Origin: Lachancea thermotolerans CBS 6340
Lineage: Eukaryota; Ascomycota; Saccharomycetes; Saccharomycetales; Saccharomycetaceae
Direction: 5' to 3'
Assembly: GCF_000142805.1 (NCBI RefSeq)
Contig: NC_013082.1
Coordinates: forward strand, 434,001 to 498,000
DNA length: 64,000 nt
Shown: piece by piece, positions 1 through 9,496 of the stretch
Numbering within the stretch: position 1 is the stretch's first letter
Layout of the letters: each line of letters begins with the position of its first letter
The notes under the pieces: model-generated
Told to the model about the DNA's origin: nothing
Seen by the model: the letters and a program-made list of their open reading frames with translations, nothing else
The model's database searches: none
Made by a program: the position numbers and the translations under genes

Positions 1-194
1 GTCTCTGCTTGCTCCACATTGAAGCCTTAAGACACGTTCAATAGTTCAATGGCACCTAGTGTGAAACAGATCAGCTTTCAAATCTAGGATCTTTAACAAC
101 ACACCCGCTCTACAAAGCTGACGTGTAAAAACCTTGGTGGGTATCATCATTTATTACGTTTCTGTAACAGTGTTCTGTTCTGTGGGGTGAACGC

Positions 195-1967
195 CTAACG
201 CTTTTTGGAAGCATAAATCGAGCCCATCAAGGTCGCAAAACTTTCTGCAACAATGCGCTGTCTATTTTGTAGCTCCTGCAACTTTTCAGCAATCCTCAGG
301 TCGTAAGCTTTCGCTTGCAAAAGTATATTAGCATTTTCAACCCGAACTAAACGCTCGTTGAAAAGATCGTCCGCTGTAGAGCGTCTTGAAAGAGTGTCTA
401 GGAGTCTGCGTTTAATTTTATTTGCGTGCAAGTTGAAATTCTTTATAACCTGGATCGTCTGGAGGACTTGCTGCTTATCCAAAACATTAATTTGAAGAGC
501 TGGCAGAGCGGGCAGCGATAGGTCGACAATTGCCTCGTTTATTCCCAGCTCGGTGGCTGAAACGAGTTCTGGTTTATATATCCGTGGAAGTGTCTCATTA
601 ACTGGCCGAGATAATGTTTCTGCGCCAATCTCGTAAGGAAAAAGCGGACTGGAGTGAGAGTCTTCCATCATGTCAACCTCAGGTGAGTGGGCACGCTCCG
701 TTTTGAGCCTCTTGATGCGCACGTTATCTAATGTGTCGCTCACTTTTCTCATGTCAAAAAACTCGTCGTCTTTGGGTAGCACATTTTCCAGCTCTGTAAG
801 GCGAATGTCGTCTTTTTCTTTCGTTTTGAATACTTCCGCCTTGAGCCCAACTATTGGTCTCTTGCGCGCTTTTTCTTGCGGTAATGTGCTGCGGACAGTA
901 GCAGAAGAATCCTCCATTTTTGGGCTCGATGTTGAGCCAGGTGCACCATCGTGTGATTCGGTGCCTCTCTCTGCCTGGGTTTGGGAAAGTTTATCGGCCT
1001 CTTTCGCCGAACCAGAATTCCTTTCGTGTTCCTCCAGACTGATGGGCTCATCGATTGAAGTTTTATTGACTTTTGGATTTTTGAACTTATCCAGAATATC
1101 TTTGAGGCCTTGTAATGTGTCTGTTGTCGGAGTCGGCTGGCTTTTAACGGGCGAAGTTGATCTTCTATTTTGTTGCTTGTCATTGTGACTTGTTCTGGCG
1201 TAATGCCGGTGAAAGTTGCTAGGGAAGGGCGAGCCGGGAGGATCGGGGATGAATTCCTGAGTATCTTTTTTGGGGAGCTTAGTTCTTTTGCCCTCACTAA
1301 AAGGCGTTGAAGGGTCCTCATCGGCGCTATGTGGGATGTCGAGATCCGGGACTGAGGATGGAAACCTTGAACTAAATGTGGAGCTTCCTAGCTTGGCATC
1401 TGTAGTAGTATGATTGTTGGATGGGCGTTGATGCTGGTAGCTTTTCGCGTTGAACGGTTTGTCTTGGGAAGCGAAGGGGCTCCCATGGACATCGCTGTCG
1501 ACACCAAAGCCGTATGGCTGCTGCTCGTAAGGTTTGCTCTTCCTCGAAAAGGCTGTGCTCGGACGAATCTTGTCTCTAGAGGGCGTAGTGGGATTTGGCG
1601 CGGATGCGCGAGCAGATTGGGGCACGTTTGTTTTCCGCGGCGATGAGTTCGACGTTTCCGAGACGCTACTAGCTGTGGCGGCCACCAATGCAGACAGCTT
1701 CGTCTTTTTCGGCACATAAGTATACAGGCCTTTCGATATCAGAGACCTATTATAAGTCCTTCTTAGCTCTTTATCAATAAGAACAGATTGGGCATGCGAT
1801 ACCAGTTTGAACATCTCGGCAGCACTTGCAGATTTGTTTTTGTCGGGGTGGATTGCCATTGCTATTCTTCGGTAGGCCTTCTTGATCTGGGACTCCGATG
1901 CGTCTGACTTCAGTCCTAGCACTGAGTAATGTGTTGTTTCGTCAACCCACATATCTTCGGATATCAT
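195..1967 (-). CDS. JJJ2: J-domain co-chaperone, JJJ2-like
   Basis: This 590-residue protein opens with a J domain (about residues 11-76) carrying the HPD motif at residues 40-42, the loop that stimulates Hsp70 ATPase activity. The rest is low-complexity, rich in Ser/Pro/charged residues, with a short conserved block near residues 145-156 (KPYEQQPYGFGV) that I recognise from Sc Jjj2 (YJL162C), and a helical C-terminus. Its specific role is not established; Jjj2 is a J-protein of unknown function. The ATG at 1967 is the first in frame and precedes the J domain closely, as in the family. Its neighbour FMP33 is also its neighbour in Sc, which supports the assignment. It is somewhat longer than the Sc protein. 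Confidence 0.9.
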   Translation of the reverse strand: MISEDMWVDETTHYSVLGLKSDASESQIKKAYRRIAMAIHPDKNKSASAAEMFKLVSHAQSVLIDKELRRTYNRSLISKGLYTYVPKKTKLSALVAATASSVSETSNSSPRKTNVPQSARASAPNPTTPSRDKIRPSTAFSRKSKPYEQQPYGFGVDSDVHGSPFASQDKPFNAKSYQHQRPSNNHTTTDAKLGSSTFSSRFPSSVPDLDIPHSADEDPSTPFSEGKRTKLPKKDTQEFIPDPPGSPFPSNFHRHYARTSHNDKQQNRRSTSPVKSQPTPTTDTLQGLKDILDKFKNPKVNKTSIDEPISLEEHERNSGSAKEADKLSQTQAERGTESHDGAPGSTSSPKMEDSSATVRSTLPQEKARKRPIVGLKAEVFKTKEKDDIRLTELENVLPKDDEFFDMRKVSDTLDNVRIKRLKTERAHSPEVDMMEDSHSSPLFPYEIGAETLSRPVNETLPRIYKPELVSATELGINEAIVDLSLPALPALQINVLDKQQVLQTIQVIKNFNLHANKIKRRLLDTLSRRSTADDLFNERLVRVENANILLQAKAYDLRIAEKLQELQNRQRIVAESFATLMGSIYASKKR

Positions 1968-2683
1968 TGAGAAGACTGAACTTCACCAGAGGGCAGTTTG
2001 GCTTTTTGGGAGACACAAGCTCTCTTACTCAAAGCTGGATCTAAATGTGTTCAAAAACCGCAGACTATTTCCACACCAATTACCCAGGTTTTGAGCTACA
2101 CGGTTTTCTTCTAACCGCTGTCTTCTTTGATCTCTCATCAGACAGATCATAACATTGGAAACTCATCTTTCACGTGAGTACAAAGAAATCGCTATTAAGG
2201 GATATAAAGGGGAGGAAGCGGAGGTTTCGAGCTTAGGGCTGCTGGCCGCTTGAGACCCTGAGACTACCGTTGCGTCAGCCGGTCGTCTATAAATGAGCAG
2301 CTGGACAATTATCTTCACGATCTTCTTCAAAAATAGATAACCCCATGCTGTTTCAAAACAATAGGACACGATCTGGTTGCAGTGCGAGTTGCTTATTCTA
2401 CTACCACCTGTGTAAGATTCTTCTACTATTCTTTTGTAACTGCTTGATTCTGCGGCTATTGTGCCATCATTTTAGTGAGAGCGGCTTTTCATTTGCTTTC
2501 GCTCTGAGCACTTTTAAAGCTTGAGGCGCCTAGAAGCTTGGTAAACAGCGTGCCTTATCTTTGATAGTCACAAACTCTAGCTGCCCCCGCTGTGCTAGTA
2601 ACCAACTAAGGCATCGATAAGCTTGTGACGATGTTCAAAAAGAAGGTTCCCAGGCATGATCCTTGTGACGAAAAAATAAAATT
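1968..2683. other. Intergenic region upstream of JJJ2
   Basis: This stretch holds the JJJ2 promoter and the 3' flank of tRNA-Asn. A CACGTG E-box lies near 2171 and TATA-like runs (tataaa) near 2202 and 2288. The short open frames here have no recognisable product. I looked for TG...CA-bounded LTR ends because tRNA flanks are common insertion sites, and found none. Confidence 0.5.
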
Positions 2684-2757
2684 CGACCTCGGTGAGGATT
2701 GAACTCACGATCTTGCGATTAACAGTCGCACGCCTTAACCAGCTTGGCCACGAAGTC
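2684..2757 (-). tRNA. tRNA-Asn (anticodon GTT)
   Basis: The minus strand folds as a 74-nt cloverleaf. The acceptor stem pairs GACTTCG with CGAGGTC with one G-T pair. The anticodon loop is CTGTTAA with anticodon GTT, and the T-loop is TTCAATC. The sequence closely matches the known yeast tRNA-Asn. No CCA is encoded. A T-rich run just downstream (2671-2682 on the complementary strand) fits a Pol III terminator. There is no intron. Confidence 0.95.
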
Positions 2758-2910
2758 ATATGAACTCGTTAAAGTCGATGGGAATTTAGGTGGTTTTGTA
2801 TAGTGTTAGTAAGCACATGCTATGGTTCAAATCATGCTCACCTTGCCGAGCTCTTCGGCTAAAGATAGTAATACTCTGACTTGGACGACAAATAGTTTGT
2901 GAACTAAAAA

Positions 2911-2982
2911 TTCCGATACCGGGAATCGAACCCGGGTCTCCACGGTGAGAGCGTGGTGTGATAGCCCCTACACTATATCGGA
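2911..2982 (-). tRNA. tRNA-Glu (anticodon CTC)
   Basis: The minus strand folds as a 72-nt cloverleaf. The acceptor stem is TCCGATA with TATCGGA and discriminator A. The anticodon loop holds CTC and the T-loop is TTCGATT. The body is nearly identical to yeast tRNA-Glu, with CTC in place of the more common TTC. A T5 run follows the 3' end as terminator. It lies about 150 bases upstream of tRNA-Asn on the same strand; the two are probably transcribed separately. Confidence 0.95.
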
Positions 2983-3255
2983 TAGCTTTTAATTGTTGAG
3001 GGAGTCAGAGGAACTATGGTACTTATAGCAGAACGAGTGTCACATGCCGATATTAAGCATGTCGCGGAAGGTAGTGACGCAGTATTTCCCTTATTGTTTC
3101 CCGCTATAGGCGATTGATAGCACGCGACAGATTACAATGCGGCAACAGCAATCTATCAAATTCGTGGTGGACGACTCCGGAGATTCATGGGTAAGCTAGA
3201 TGTATAGAAAGTTCTCACGGTGGTTGAACTTGGCTAGCCTTAACTCTTGTCAGCG

Positions 3256-3774
3256 ATGAAACCTTCCGACAGCGGTTCGCACGTGGACGGCGATTCGAGG
3301 CCCAAGACGGGCCTTCACAGCGAAAACCTGTCGCGCGAAACTTCCGGAAACTCCCGGGTCAAGGCTAAACCACAATACGTGCCTTTCAAGGCTTCGAAGT
3401 CGAATGTGTTCTCCAACGTGGTTATCAACTCTCTTTTCGGGCTAGGCTTGTACTATCTCTACAGAGACTATCAAGAAGATAAGCGTGCTTCCGCAAAGGC
3501 CCGGGGCACGGTAACAATTGTACATGACCGGGCTAGCGATAGTCAGGCCAAGGGCGGTCAAGTCCGCGGCTCGGGCCTTCTTCCAAAGATGTCTTACAAG
3601 GACCTGTCGTTTGTAACCGTGGGATTCGGGTTTCTGCTACAACTTGCCAACATGGCGCACGTGTCTTTTGGGAAGAGGTCACCTTTGTATCGCGCCAGCA
3701 TCCTCTCTGTCGCGCTGTATCCACCGTTTGCCTACTACATGTACAGTATGCGAGACCAGAAAGTAGCTAAGTAG
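3256..3774 (+). CDS. FMP33: Mitochondrial membrane protein, FMP33-like
   Basis: This protein of 172 residues has a polar, basic N-terminal 50 residues and then two or three hydrophobic segments: one around VINSLFGLGLYYLY, one around FVTVGFGFLLQLANM, and one near the C-terminus. Length and layout match Sc Fmp33 (YJL161W), a mitochondrial protein found by proteomics with no assigned reaction. The position between JJJ2 and the PIR genes is the same as in Sc and is the main evidence. I chose the ATG at 3256; the upstream in-frame TTG at 3247 is not a likely start. Confidence 0.8.
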   Translation: MKPSDSGSHVDGDSRPKTGLHSENLSRETSGNSRVKAKPQYVPFKASKSNVFSNVVINSLFGLGLYYLYRDYQEDKRASAKARGTVTIVHDRASDSQAKGGQVRGSGLLPKMSYKDLSFVTVGFGFLLQLANMAHVSFGKRSPLYRASILSVALYPPFAYYMYSMRDQKVAK

Positions 3775-4106
3775 ACGGCGTTGCTGATGCGATGTTTAAC
3801 GAATTATGATTATATGGGGAAATGCCGGTTTTTTGTGGAAGAGGCATCGTCAGTCGCGCTACTGGGGGCGCCCAGCGCGCGGCAGCGCTTGCTTCGCCGC
3901 TGAGGTGACGATGGATTGTTTTTAATGGAATTTATTTTATTCATATTGAACCAATAGTATTAATATACACTTAAGCCTATATATAATCTCCTAACCTGGA
4001 GCTGAAACCTGAGGCCTTTAATTTAAGGTCTCGACGAACTAATGTGCTTTTGCTGAAATGTGAAGTGGATCGTGATGCTTTTCATGATGGAGGTGGCGTG
4101 GCCGAC
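3775..4106. other. Convergent 3' intergenic region
   Basis: This is the gap between the converging FMP33 and PIR5-like genes. After a GC-rich patch near 3865-3900 it becomes AT-rich (3920-4000), as expected for polyadenylation signals on both strands. I see no gene or repeat. Confidence 0.5.
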
Positions 4107-5237
4107 TTAACAGTCGATCAGCTCGATGACCTCCAAGTGGACTTGAGAGCATTGAGCGCCAATGGACTCGTCGTACAGGTTGTAGAAGTTACCGGACAAG
4201 CACTGGTAGAAAGTGTCGTGCTCACCAATGGCCAAGTTACCCTCTGGGGTGATAGACCAGCCAGCAGCGTAGATGGCACCGGCTTGTGGTGGAGGACCGT
4301 CGAACTGGAACTGTCTGTTGGCAACAATGGAGCCAACTCTGCCCTTGCCGTCCCTCAGGATACCGCCCTCCAGGGTCATCTCTAGAGTGCCGTCGGTCTT
4401 GCAGGAGACGGAGGAAACGAACTCGGAAGCGTCAGAGGAAGAGGCTGGGGAAATAGAAGAGGTGCTCGAGGCCTGGATCTGGCCGTCCGAGATCTGGGAA
4501 GCAGCGCTCACGGTAGAGTTGGCGGAGGTGGCCTGGATCTGGCCGTCGCCGATCTGCGAGATGGCGGCAGCGGAAGATGGCTTCAAGGTGGTGGTGGTAG
4601 CCTGAATTTGACCGTCGCCGATTTGGGAAATAGCGGCGGCAGAAGACTTGGCAGAGGCGGTGGAGGTGGTGGCCTGGATCTGACCGTCGCCGATCTGCGA
4701 GATGGCGGCGGCGGAGCTCTTCTTGGCGGAAGCAGTGGAAGTAGTGGCCTGGATCTGGCCGTCGCCGATCTGCGAGATGGCAGCGGCAGAGCTCTTCTTG
4801 GCTGGCGCGGTCGAGGTGGTAGCCTGGATCTGGCCGTCACCGATCTGGGAAATAGCGGCGGCGGAGCTCTTCTTGGCAGGGGCCGTGGAAGTAGTAGCCT
4901 GGATCTGACCGTCGCCAATCTGGGAGATGGCGGCGGCAGAGCTCTTCTTGGATGGCGTGGCGGTGGCCGAGGTGGTAGCCTGGATTTGTCCGTCGCCGAT
5001 CTGCGAGATCGCGTCTCTCTTGGCGTGGTCGGTTTTCGACGCCGTCGCAGCCGACAGCGTCGAGACGGAGCTGGTCACGGGGACAACGGCAATGCCGAAG
5101 GTCTCACTGTAGGAGGTGGCACCGCTCTTGAAAGTCGCGGTTGGGGTCAGTGTGGTCCATGGCTCGGACGCGGTGACCGCGGCGGAAGCGGATGAGGCGA
5201 GGGCGGCGGCGGCCAAAATGGTTGATTTGTATTGCAT
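4107..5237 (-). CDS. PIR5: PIR cell-wall protein (PIR5-like)
   Basis: This is a 376-residue covalently linked wall protein of the PIR (proteins with internal repeats) family. It has a signal peptide (about residues 1-19), a propeptide ending at a Kex2 site (Lys-Arg, 73-74), eight PIR repeats with core [10 protein letters not shown] (75-257), and a C-terminal domain with the exact C-66-C-16-C-12-C cysteine spacing of the family. In this family the glutamine in each repeat forms the alkali-labile ester link to beta-1,3-glucan. Its position next to FMP33 matches Sc YJL160C (PIR5), but the sequence is extremely close to the divergent HSP150-like gene, probably by gene conversion. A TATATA box sits about 95 bases upstream of the ATG. 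The family is certain; one-to-one orthology with PIR5 is less so. Confidence 0.9.
   Translation of the reverse strand: MQYKSTILAAAALASSASAAVTASEPWTTLTPTATFKSGATSYSETFGIAVVPVTSSVSTLSAATASKTDHAKRDAISQIGDGQIQATTSATATPSKKSSAAAISQIGDGQIQATTSTAPAKKSSAAAISQIGDGQIQATTSTAPAKKSSAAAISQIGDGQIQATTSTASAKKSSAAAISQIGDGQIQATTSTASAKSSAAAISQIGDGQIQATTTTLKPSSAAAISQIGDGQIQATSANSTVSAASQISDGQIQASSTSSISPASSSDASEFVSSVSCKTDGTLEMTLEGGILRDGKGRVGSIVANRQFQFDGPPPQAGAIYAAGWSITPEGNLAIGEHDTFYQCLSGNFYNLYDESIGAQCSQVHLEVIELIDC
4467..5015 (-). repeat. PIR coding repeats, eight units
   Basis: Eight tandem coding units of about 66-78 bases each encode (A/S)[13 protein letters not shown] followed by a variable Ser/Ala/Thr/Lys linker. 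The last unit reads QISDGQIQA. Units 2 to 5 differ by only a few codons, so unit number is likely to vary between strains. Confidence 0.9.
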
Positions 5238-6671
5238 TGGAAAGGGAAGAGGGTTGGGAAAGCTGTGGGATGAGTGTTCTCTGCTCTATGAGAACCAAGA
5301 GCCAGAACCTCAATTCAATTGCTGCCGCGCCGCTATATATACGTTAGCGAGCTCGAAAGATGGCTATTTTTGCCGGTAATTGGCCGGGCGCCTAAATTGC
5401 GATCCAGCATGAACAACTGGGATGGCTTTGTTCTGACGTTAGTCGAGGCCCAGAAAAACCGATCCGGGACGCCGCGCCAGATCCTGCCAAACCCGTGCGC
5501 TGCGCTCATCTGTAGGCCCTGTCACAAGCCCTTCCCAAAGGCCTTTTCTTCCCTGCGCAAAGCGTGCGAAATTACCAGCCCAGCCCTGCGCCTAATTAAA
5601 GCGGCGCCAGCGCCGCTTCCAACGAGCAGCTCCTTTACTGCCTTGCGCTCTTAACGCTGTCGTCGTAGGTGAGGCGCAGCGCGCCAGATGCTGGCTAATT
5701 AAATTACCATAGGAGGGCCGAGGCCCCCGCAGGAAACCCATCTTTCGTCGCCAGCGACGCCAGCTGCTGCACATGCACATTCCGTGTCTCCAAACGACGA
5801 TCGCCATGAACGATGCATGCCGTGGAACATGATCTGATGGTCACGAGACCACTCTGCGCCAATCGTGGACACGCCACCACTGCTGGCCTATCTCTGGTGC
5901 ATGATCACACACATTTACACCACCCGTGCACACCCACACATCCACGCGTATTAACCATGCCGGACACATGCTGCGCGTTATCTGTGCTGCAGCCCTCGGC
6001 TTGCTCGCTTAGGTCTCGGAACGCGGACCCGCTTCCGCGCGCCGCTCTCTGCTGGATTTTCGCCATATCCTGCGCCATGCGCAGCTTGCGCAGCTTGTGC
6101 AGCTTGTGCAGCGCCGTGCGGCCGTTTCTGGGCCGAGCAGTGGCAATGAACGCTGACAACGGAAATTGGCGCAGCTTTACCTGATCCGGTAATGATATAT
6201 GGAGATGCGCTGGAGGAGGCGCCGTCACTGCGCACGTGAAGGACGACAATTTCGCGGCAAGAGCATGGTGTTCACGGCAGAACGCCTGGCTACGCCGGGC
6301 GTTCGCCGTCTGCGGAAGGCGGTTTATGGCGCCCGGTGCGCGCGCTTGTAGCGCGCGCTTCGCCGGCCGGCGGATCCCGAGATCAGGCTTGATTTGCCTT
6401 TCTCCTGCCCCCTGCCAGCCTTCCTCATTAATTAATTGTCCAGCAGCACTTTACCGCATATAGTTAAAAAAGTGGCACAGAACGTTTTTTTTAGAAGCAT
6501 AGGCAACGCACCCGCTAAGGTAAGATATATCAGCAGGAAAGCGCGCAGAAGGCGCGAAAAGCATATATAAAGGAGGGATTGTTGGCCGGTGTTGGGAATT
6601 TGGTGTTCGGTTCTCTTGTTCTCGCTCTCCAGAGAACACATCACACAGCCTCTTACTCACACTACACTCCG
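5238..6671. promoter_or_regulatory. Divergent promoter region of two PIR genes
   Basis: This 1.4 kb gap separates two divergently transcribed PIR genes. TATA boxes lie near both ends: TATATA at 5334-5340 for the left gene and TATATAAA at 6564-6571 for the right gene. The middle is GC-rich with many GCGC steps and a 9-base tandem repeat near 6079. Several frames stay open by chance over 70-120 codons but have no recognisable domains or consistent codon pattern. I see no gene here. The length suggests complex regulation, as known for cell-cycle and stress-controlled PIR genes. Confidence 0.6.
6079..6111 (+). repeat. Short 9-base tandem repeat
   Basis: The unit GCGCAGCTT occurs twice in a row and is followed by GTGCAGCTT and GTGCAG, about 3.7 copies. 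It lies in the middle of the shared PIR promoter region, not in a recognised gene. Confidence 0.8.
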
Positions 6672-7877
6672 ATGCAGTACAAGTCTACTATTTTGGCCGC
6701 CGCCGCCCTTGCCACATCCGCTTCCGCCGCGGTCACCGCGTCCGAGCCATGGACCACACTGACCCCAACCGCGACTTTCAAGAGCGGTGCCACCTCCTAC
6801 AGCGAGACCTTCGGCATTGCCGTTGTTCCATTGAGCAGCTCTGTCTCCACGGTGTCTGCGTCGACTTCTGCCGCTCACGCCAAGAGAGACGCTATTTCGC
6901 AGATTGGTGACGGCCAGATCCAGGCCACCACCTCTACCACCGCCGCGCCATCCAAGAAGACCTCCGCCGCCGCCATCTCCCAGATTGGCGATGGTCAGAT
7001 CCAGGCTACCACCTCCACCGCTTCCGCTAAGAAGAGCTCTGCCGCTGCCATCTCTCAGATTGGCGATGGTCAGATCCAGGCCACCACCTCCACTGCGCCA
7101 GCCAAGAAGACCTCCGCCGCCGCTATCTCCCAGATTGGCGACGGTCAGATCCAAGCTACCACTTCTACCGCCTCTGCCAAGTCTTCTGCCGCTGCTATTT
7201 CTCAGATCGGTGACGGTCAAATCCAGGCCACCACCTCTACCGCCGCCGCCAAGAAGAGCTCTGCTGCTGCCATCTCTCAAATCGGTGACGGTCAGATCCA
7301 GGCTACCACCTCTACTGCCGCCGCCAAGTCATCCGCTGCCGCCATCTCCCAGATTGGTGACGGCCAGATCCAGGCTACCACCACCACCTTGAAGCCATCT
7401 TCCGCCGCCGCCATCTCCCAGATCAGCGACGGCCAGATCCAGGCCTCTACCACCACTAACTCCACTGAAACTGCCACCGCTGCCTCTCAGGTTTCTGACG
7501 GCCAGGTCCAAGCTACCACCTCTGCTTCCTCTTCTCCAGCTTCTTCCTCTGACGCCTCTTCCTTCATCGACTCTGTCTCCTGCAAGGCTGACGGTACTCT
7601 AGAGATGACTTTGGAGGGCGGTATCCTAAAGGACGGTAAGGGCAGAATCGGTTCTATCGTTGCCAACAGACAGTTCCAGTTCGACGGTCCTCCACCACAA
7701 GCCGGTGCCATCTACGCTGCTGGCTGGACCATCACCCCAGAAGGTAACTTGGCTATCGGTGAGACCGACACCTTCTACCAGTGTCTCTCCGGTAACTTCT
7801 ACAACCTGTACGACGAGTCCATTGGTGCCCAATGTTCTCCAGTCCACCTGGAGGTCATCGAGTTGGTTGACTGTTAA
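6672..7877 (+). CDS. HSP150: PIR cell-wall protein (HSP150/PIR2-like)
   Basis: This 401-residue PIR family protein has a signal peptide (about 1-19), a Kex2 Lys-Arg site at 71-72, nine PIR repeats (73-283; the last two are degenerate QISDGQ and QVSDGQ) and a C-terminal domain with the family's four-cysteine spacing C-66-C-16-C-12-C. By position (Sc YJL159W) it corresponds to HSP150/PIR2, a secreted heat- and stress-induced wall protein. I chose the ATG at 6672, which begins a signal peptide identical in layout to the left-hand paralogue; the upstream in-frame TTG would remove the hydrophobic start. Codon use is strongly biased, as in highly expressed yeast genes. The antisense strand of the repeat has long open frames that are by-products of the repeat. 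Confidence 0.93.
   Translation: MQYKSTILAAAALATSASAAVTASEPWTTLTPTATFKSGATSYSETFGIAVVPLSSSVSTVSASTSAAHAKRDAISQIGDGQIQATTSTTAAPSKKTSAAAISQIGDGQIQATTSTASAKKSSAAAISQIGDGQIQATTSTAPAKKTSAAAISQIGDGQIQATTSTASAKSSAAAISQIGDGQIQATTSTAAAKKSSAAAISQIGDGQIQATTSTAAAKSSAAAISQIGDGQIQATTTTLKPSSAAAISQISDGQIQASTTTNSTETATAASQVSDGQVQATTSASSSPASSSDASSFIDSVSCKADGTLEMTLEGGILKDGKGRIGSIVANRQFQFDGPPPQAGAIYAAGWTITPEGNLAIGETDTFYQCLSGNFYNLYDESIGAQCSPVHLEVIELVDC
6888..7520 (+). repeat. PIR coding repeats, nine units
   Basis: Nine tandem coding units of roughly 60-80 bases encode the [10 protein letters not shown] core and Ser/Thr/Ala linkers. The first seven are almost uniform, and the eighth and ninth diverge (IS and VS in place of IG; QVQ in the last). 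This repeat is in inverted orientation to the one at 4467-5015. Confidence 0.9.
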
Positions 7878-8347
7878 GCCAACGCTCCCAAGAACTACTT
7901 GTTAAAAATTAAAAATAGAGGGCTTACCATGCCTCTCAGTTCTGCATCACATTCCTTTAATTCATTTCTCAATGCATAAGTTTTAATGTCGACTTTCCCT
8001 ACGCATTTGAAAAAAAAGGCTGCCCGCCGTGCGGCGGCCTCATTAGCATTCCGTTTTGAAATTTTCTAGTTTGATTTTCTCGCCTTCGTGCTCCCCGCTC
8101 CGGTTGATTCGAATTCGTTCGAACATGTTCGTCGAAGCCCAATAAGTTGATTGTGCTCATCTCATTAGAGATCCTTTATACATATTTTGACATAAGCTTT
8201 GTAAGCCCGATTTAATGTTAGATTAAAAGTTAACTCGAAGAATAACCAGACACTGCTGCCGAGGTGTAACATGCGGGCTGCTCAACCTTTTTGGGATATG
8301 TTGTCAGAAGTAAAAAGGTTAGTTTGATAAAACTAAAAAATAATCAA
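7878..8347. other. Intergenic region with TTCGAA palindrome cluster
   Basis: This is the 3' flank of the HSP150-like gene and the 3' flank of tRNA-Cys. A run of overlapping palindromes (TTCGAA twice, then GAACATGTTC, then TTCGTCGAA) occupies 8108-8136. A poly-A run at 8009-8016 is followed by a GC-rich inverted stretch (GCCCGCCGTGCGGCGGC), which could end transcription. I see no gene. Confidence 0.5.
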
Positions 8348-8419
8348 AGCTCGCACTCAGGTTCGAACTAAGGACCAACAGATTTGCAATCTGCTGCGCT
8401 ACCACTGCGCCATACGAGC
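8348..8419 (-). tRNA. tRNA-Cys (anticodon GCA)
   Basis: This is a 72-nt minus-strand cloverleaf. The acceptor stem is GCTCGTA with TGCGAGC and discriminator T. The anticodon loop ATTGCAAAT holds GCA, and the B box is GTTCGAACC. It is nearly identical to the yeast tRNA-Cys. A T6 run lies just downstream as Pol III terminator. Confidence 0.95.
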
Positions 8420-8755
8420 TTCAACTGAGGACCAGAAAATTTTTGTATTTTATATTCATTTGATAGCATCTCTGTCCCATGACGCTCACGTACCATTTGG
8501 CGCCTGCTCTGGTTCACTTGTATTGCGGTCACAAGGACCAAAACGCCCTTGATACAGTTGGCCCGCCGATACTGCCAGCCTAGCATGTCCGAATAGTCCG
8601 TGATGTGCGGCCTTTTTGACCGTGCACCGCCTTTTCTCCTCTTCTAACGATATAAGGGTATCCATATTTTCAAGATCCTATTGAAACTAACTAAAGATGT
8701 TGTCGAGTCGACTTAATGAAAGTGAATTTTATAATGTAATAGCCATGCATGCAAA
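8420..8755. other. Intergenic region between tRNA-Cys and CIS3
   Basis: This region holds the 5' flank of tRNA-Cys and the 3' flank of the CIS3-like gene. It is AT-rich near 8435-8465 and 8640-8750. I see no open gene or repeat. Confidence 0.5.
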
Positions 8756-9496
8756 TCAGCAGTCAATCAACTTGACCACCTCCAAGTGAACTGGGGAACA
8801 CTGGGCACCAATAGACTCGTCGTACAAGTTGTAGAAGGTGCCTGATAGACATTGGTAGAAGACCTCGGTCTCACCAATAGCCAGGTTTCCATCAGTAGTG
8901 ATAGACCAGCCAGCAGCGTAGATGGAGCCTGCTTGTGGTGGAGGACCATCGAACTGGAACTGTCTGTTGGCAACAATCGCACCGATTCTGCCCTTACCGT
9001 CCTTCAGGATGCTGTTCGACAGAGTCATCTCTAGAGTACCGTTGACTTTGCAGGAGACAACCTTGATGTCGTCGTCGACATCGGAGGAAGCGGAAGCAGA
9101 AGCGGAAGACAAAGTAGTGGTCTCCTTGCTGGCAGTGGAGGTGGTGGCCTGGATTTGACCGTCAGACACCTGGGAGGCAGCCGCAGTGCTCTCTGGCTCT
9201 GGAGTGCTCACGGTGGACACAGGCAGAGCAGTAGAGGTGGTGCCCTGGATCTGGCCATCGCCGATCTGGGAAACAGCGTCTCTCTTGCTCTTGCCAGTGG
9301 CGCTAGCAGCAGAGGCGGTCACGGAAGTTCCAGACACTGGCTTTACGGCAATACCAAAGCTGTCAGCGTAGTCAGTAGCACCACCCTGGTAGGTCTTGGA
9401 TGGAGTGAGAGTGGTCCACGACGAAGAGTTGACCTCCTCGGCGGAGACAACGCAGCTGGAAGCGATAGCGGAGGCAATAATGTTTCTGATTTGCAT
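8756..9496 (-). CDS. CIS3: PIR cell-wall protein (CIS3/PIR4-like)
   Basis: This 246-residue PIR family protein has a signal peptide (about 1-19), a Kex2 site (Lys-Arg, 71-72), only two repeat units (SQIGDGQIQ and SQVSDGQIQ) and the conserved C-terminal domain with C-66-C-16-C-12-C. The short repeat region and the place next to FAR1 match Sc Cis3/Pir4 (YJL158C), a mannoprotein linked to the wall through the repeat and disulphides. The N-terminal half is clearly diverged from the two neighbouring PIR genes, whereas the C-terminal domain is close to them. A TATATA box lies about 85 bases upstream of the ATG. Confidence 0.93.
   Translation of the reverse strand: MQIRNIIASAIASSCVVSAEEVNSSSWTTLTPSKTYQGGATDYADSFGIAVKPVSGTSVTASAASATGKSKRDAVSQIGDGQIQGTTSTALPVSTVSTPEPESTAAASQVSDGQIQATTSTASKETTTLSSASASASSDVDDDIKVVSCKVNGTLEMTLSNSILKDGKGRIGAIVANRQFQFDGPPPQAGSIYAAGWSITTDGNLAIGETEVFYQCLSGTFYNLYDESIGAQCSPVHLEVVKLIDC

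Noticed and set aside
2163-2640. Possible solo LTR beside the tRNA-Asn gene (two TATA-like boxes)
   Set aside because: I found no TG...CA-bounded element, target-site duplication or primer-binding region.
4608-5195. Long plus-strand open frame opposite the PIR5-like repeats (and similar frames opposite the HSP150-like repeats, 6657-7280)
   Set aside because: They mirror the repeat unit on the other strand, giving monotonous Gly/Leu/Asp sequences; the sense frames have signal peptide, Kex2 site and cysteine pattern.
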